From Adineta ricciae (Eukaryota; Rotifera; Eurotatoria; Adinetida; Adinetidae): a stretch of DNA of 64,000 nucleotides. The stretch is from contig CAJNOJ010000111.1 of NCBI GenBank assembly GCA_905250025.1, positions 44,189 through 108,188 of the forward strand, in the 5' to 3' direction. A program made the translations under genes and the position numbers. The notes beneath the pieces are model-generated. The model did not search any database. It was given only the letters and a program-made list of their open reading frames with translations, and was not told the origin of the DNA. Of this stretch, positions 61,050-64,000 are shown one piece after another. Positions within the stretch are counted from its first letter, which is position 1; the number at the start of each line of letters is the position of its first letter.

Positions 61050-62109
61050 TGTGTGTACACGGTTTCGAATTACCCTCCACTTCACTTCAACCATGNATGT
61101 TTGGAATTATTGACTGTATTGATTAGATTTTGTATTTGATGGATTGTTTGATGTCGAGATAGATTTGAAATGAGAGAAATATTACTTGCAAAGAGTATTG
61201 AACCTGATCTGTAATGGCAAGGAGAAATGAATAGGAATGAGGAGACAAAATGATCCGCGTATTGGTGAATGTGGTTGTTGAAGAGATTTTTGACTTATTT
61301 CAGAAAAAACTTCGAACTCATGTGGCACGGATGAGGACTGAAAATAAGATTTGAAAAGGGAAGAGGAATTTTTTCGAAAATCAATGAAATCTGATCTGAT
61401 GATACACAAAATTGTGTAGATGCATACGAGGCTGTTCACATGACGCAGGCCGCACAAGATGATAATGATTGGACTTTCTTTGTTGAGAATCATTGGAACT
61501 CAGAAGAATAGGGTTTTGAAACATACTAAGATAGATTCATAACACACTTATGTGATTATTCAAATTTGGTGAGGCATGATAATTAAATCGACATTCTTAT
61601 TGATGTTAGATTAGTTATGATCTGTGCGACTCGTGTGATTTTTTGGGGATTGATCTGGTTTGGATTTTGGAGAAAGCGTTAGAGGTTTCATTATTTTGTA
61701 AGAGTTACTTGTGCATTTTTTCAAATTGCAACTACGAAATACTATCGACATATACTGTGACTTCTTGAGCGCCATGTTATTAAATGCTGTCGAATTTTGA
61801 AACATGTCTCTCCTATGAAGTATTGGAGCACTATTCAAGCTTAAAATATATCATTAATTACTAATAGGGCCTATTGGTACGTCTATGCAATTTTTGAGTT
61901 GTTATTGCGCTCATTGTTAATTTCTCATCGGCATGTTCAGTCTTCTATATTATTTTCACTTTGTTTTAGAAAGACATGCCTCAAAATATTACTTAAATTC
62001 ATTGTGTCGCGTCGTGAACGTTAATAAATATGAGTTTAGGAAAACGTCTATTCATTAAGAAGAGAGAAGGAAGAAACACAACAGGTACAGAGAGAACAGG
62101 AGAGATATA

Positions 62110-62307
62110 CCGGGTGTACCAATAGTTTTGCGACATTTTTTATTTCGTTGATTTCCTGAGTTCAGAAAATGATAAAATCTGGATTTTTCTTTTAAATGAT
62201 AGAGCAAGGAGAGTTGTACAAAAAACTCATAAAAGAACCTTTATTCTCTGATTCGAACAATCTGCTCGTGGAAGTTTTTAAGTGCCTATGCAGAACTCTG
62301 ATGTCCC
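62110..62307 (+). repeat. Left terminal inverted repeat
   Basis: This arm is the approximate reverse complement of 62856-63053, with only a handful of mismatches visible over 198 bp. Confidence 0.88.
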
Positions 62308-62855
62308 CGCACGATAAAAGTGCTAGTACATTTTTTAAAGTTTTGTATGTATTTTAATATTGAAAAATGATATGTACCTAATTCGTCGTTTACGAGTTGC
62401 GCCATGCAAAGCTTTCTCAGACCTATAGCAAGAAATTGCAAATAACAGCTTTCACTGGTCTATCCATTCTCAAAACCAGAAAGTCTACAATTGGTGGTCC
62501 TGTTTTTTGCGATATTTTACTTTTATTTTCAATCTATCATAGTTTCTAAAAACGATAGGATATACATTTTATTTGTATAAGATGCGCCATGTAAAGAACT
62601 ACAAAATAAGTCAAAACAAACTGATCGAAATTTATACATCTGTGTTTTTTTAAACACAAGATGGACAATTGACCTATATCGTCTCATTTATTATGAGTTT
62701 GTTAGTTTTCTATTTCTATCGACTCGAACGAATAATAAAAAATAATTTTTTTTCTCAAGGATACGCCATCACAAGCTCTACACTAACTGTGTGTACAAAC
62801 TCAGAAAAAAGAACCAAAAGTGGCTGCAATATATTTATATTCATCCGATTATGAC

Positions 62856-63053
62856 GGGACATCGGAGTTTCGCATAGGCACTTAAAAACTTCCACGAGCA
62901 GATTGTTCGGATCAGAGAATAAATGTTCTTTTATGAGTTTTTTGTACAACTCTCCTTGCTCTATCATTTAAAAGAAAAATCCAGATTTTATCATTTTCTC
63001 AACTCAGGAAATCAACGAAATAAAATATGTCGCAAAACTATTGGTACACCCGG
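62856..63053 (-). repeat. Right terminal inverted repeat
   Basis: This arm is the reverse-complement partner of 62110-62307. The two arms stop matching abruptly at GATGTCCC on the inner side. Confidence 0.88.
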
Positions 63054-63055
63054 TA

Positions 63056-64000
63056 GATATAAGAATATCCTTAACATGCATAGAACGACAGCTATATATA
63101 CGTGCGTGTGTTGGAAAAAACCATAACAGAACAGGATAAAGCCCATGACACATAGTGTTCAGATATATGGATAATTCCACATCATATAATGTTAGATAAT
63201 AGGGATTATTCCACTATATTACACATTGAATTTCAGCGTCCACTCAAATACAGACTCCTCTTTTGACATGGACTAACACTTTGTTAGAGAGTTTTTTTAT
63301 CTTGGATGTCAAGAACCTTTTCGAGAAGACATATTAGTAACATCTATTGTGAAATAAACAAAAAAGGTATTCCACAAAAGATTTACAGCGTTAGATATTT
63401 TTACAGAAGACATCTGCGAGAAATTGCACGCTCTCAATAATATTCTTTAAAACAATTCTAGGTCATTGTAGCCCTGTCGGTTTCAGCCGGTAAAGTTTAT
63501 TTTCCGACCGTTTCCTGCAACCTCTGAGCCGAAAACGATTAGAAAGTGACCGGAAATTCCCTTTTAAATTCCGGTCGGAATCGACAAAAAGTGTATCAAA
63601 ACCGACTCAGCTTTAGAAGGATCCAGTCGCCGGAACGATCGACCTGGGATATGTTCAAAAATCTTTTTATATATGTTTATTTGTGATTCTTTGCATTTCA
63701 ACAGTCCATTGAGGTGCAAGTGGTCGATTAAGTCGAGAAAATCAGGTTTAGTCTTTGAGCGATTGCATTATTTCACATATTCAGTCAATATACTTCAAGT
63801 TCATCAATGTTCCTTTTCAACCACAGCACCAACTTTTTGATGAGTCTGTCAATTTTCTCATTTGCGAGGCAATTGGGCGAAACTGCGACGCAGTCTTCGT
63901 GGTTTTTCGTAACTGTATCGCAGTTCGCGCAGATTTTTTGGCACGACCCAAGTCGATCATTCCGATGATTTAATCCGATTAAACATGAGGTGGATTCGAC
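63056..64000. other. Intergenic, no gene recognised; small palindrome
   Basis: This is AT-rich sequence to the window end. A perfect 8-bp inverted repeat, GACCGGAA...TTCCGGTC, lies at 63548-63576 in a locally GC-richer patch (63470-63640) with several CCGG/GGTC motifs. No gene is seen. Confidence 0.5.

Larger units (their letters stand above)
60030..62109. other. Intergenic, no gene recognised
   Basis: This 2.1-kb region upstream of PDZ paralogue B is AT-rich. It has a (TA)n run at about 60552-60572, an (AG)n run at about 61019-61043 and one ambiguous base at 61095. Open frames up to 103 codons show no recognisable motif. Confidence 0.55.
62110..63053. mobile_element. Non-autonomous DNA transposon with 198-bp inverted repeats and TA duplication
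   Basis: Both ends begin CCGGGTGTACCAATAGTTTT (left at 62110, right as reverse complement ending at 63053). The element is flanked on both sides by TA (62108-62109 and 63054-63055). The inverted repeats span about 62110-62307 and 62856-63053 and differ at only a few positions. The 550-bp middle is AT-rich and has no transposase-like frame. TA target duplication and a CCGGGTGTACCAAT-like end are typical of the Tc1/mariner superfamily. The element would therefore be a MITE-like derivative mobilised in trans. The superfamily call is inference. Confidence 0.85.

Noticed and set aside
62755..62967. Minus-strand 70-codon frame MIEQGELYKKLIKEHLF...
   Set aside because: It lies inside the right inverted repeat and is mirrored in the left arm. 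It is a by-product of the mobile element, with no transposase motif.
63548..63576. GACCGGAA/TTCCGGTC palindrome
   Set aside because: A single 8-bp hairpin with no neighbouring gene or T-tract is not enough to call a terminator, RNA gene or element end.

Overview
The window is nuclear DNA from an invertebrate animal. It is AT-rich and gene-dense. Most genes are split by very short GT-AG introns, commonly about 45-75 bp with GTAAG-type donors, and they encode metazoan polarity, signalling, centrosome and chromosome-maintenance proteins. The compactness, the intron style, a divergent rhodopsin-type receptor, an apparently bacterial intronless gene and repeated splice-acceptor-like sites just before start codons suggest a rotifer, most likely a bdelloid. 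That assignment is inference, not proof.

Layout. 1-589 (-): 5' part of a nicotinic-type ligand-gated channel subunit. 1933-5806 (-): a complete Discs-large scaffold (L27, three PDZ, SH3, guanylate-kinase-like). 8976-10012 (+): a seven-helix receptor. 10301-12018 (-): augmin subunit HAUS3. 12753-15576 (+): a furin/PC-type proprotein convertase. 15887-16879 (-): NME5. 17129-17967 (+): an NAD(P)-binding BLVRB/NmrA-like protein. 18351-20271 (+): the front part of a FET-like RNA-binding protein that stops inside its RRM near an ambiguous base. 20968-28246 (-): Scribble, with an unrecognised same-strand gene inside its largest intron.

30794-34911 (-): CEP162. 35169-40944 (-): an unrecognised Ser/Pro-rich protein whose proposed 3.4-kb intron holds, on the opposite strand, a 1,091-codon intronless gene fusing a ROK sugar kinase to a class I mannose-6-phosphate isomerase. 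41070-42245 (-): an intronless WD40 protein, head-to-head with PGAM5 (42407-43638, +). Then on + come CCDC86, a CWC21/SRRM2-type splicing factor and SMC5. On - come an ankyrin/SOCS-box protein, ribosomal protein eL29 and DENR, followed by two tandem paralogous PDZ proteins (54291-56473 and 56992-60029). The last 4 kb is gene-poor and carries a 944-bp long-terminal-inverted-repeat element with TA target-site duplication.

The strongest candidate for something new is the kinase-isomerase fusion and its nested, antisense position. Two functional themes recur. DLG and Scribble, two members of the same basolateral polarity module, lie within 30 kb of each other. Several tightly packed same-strand clusters (DENR-eL29-ANK/SOCS, CCDC86-CWC21-SMC5, WD40-Ser/Pro-rich protein) look like trans-spliced operons.
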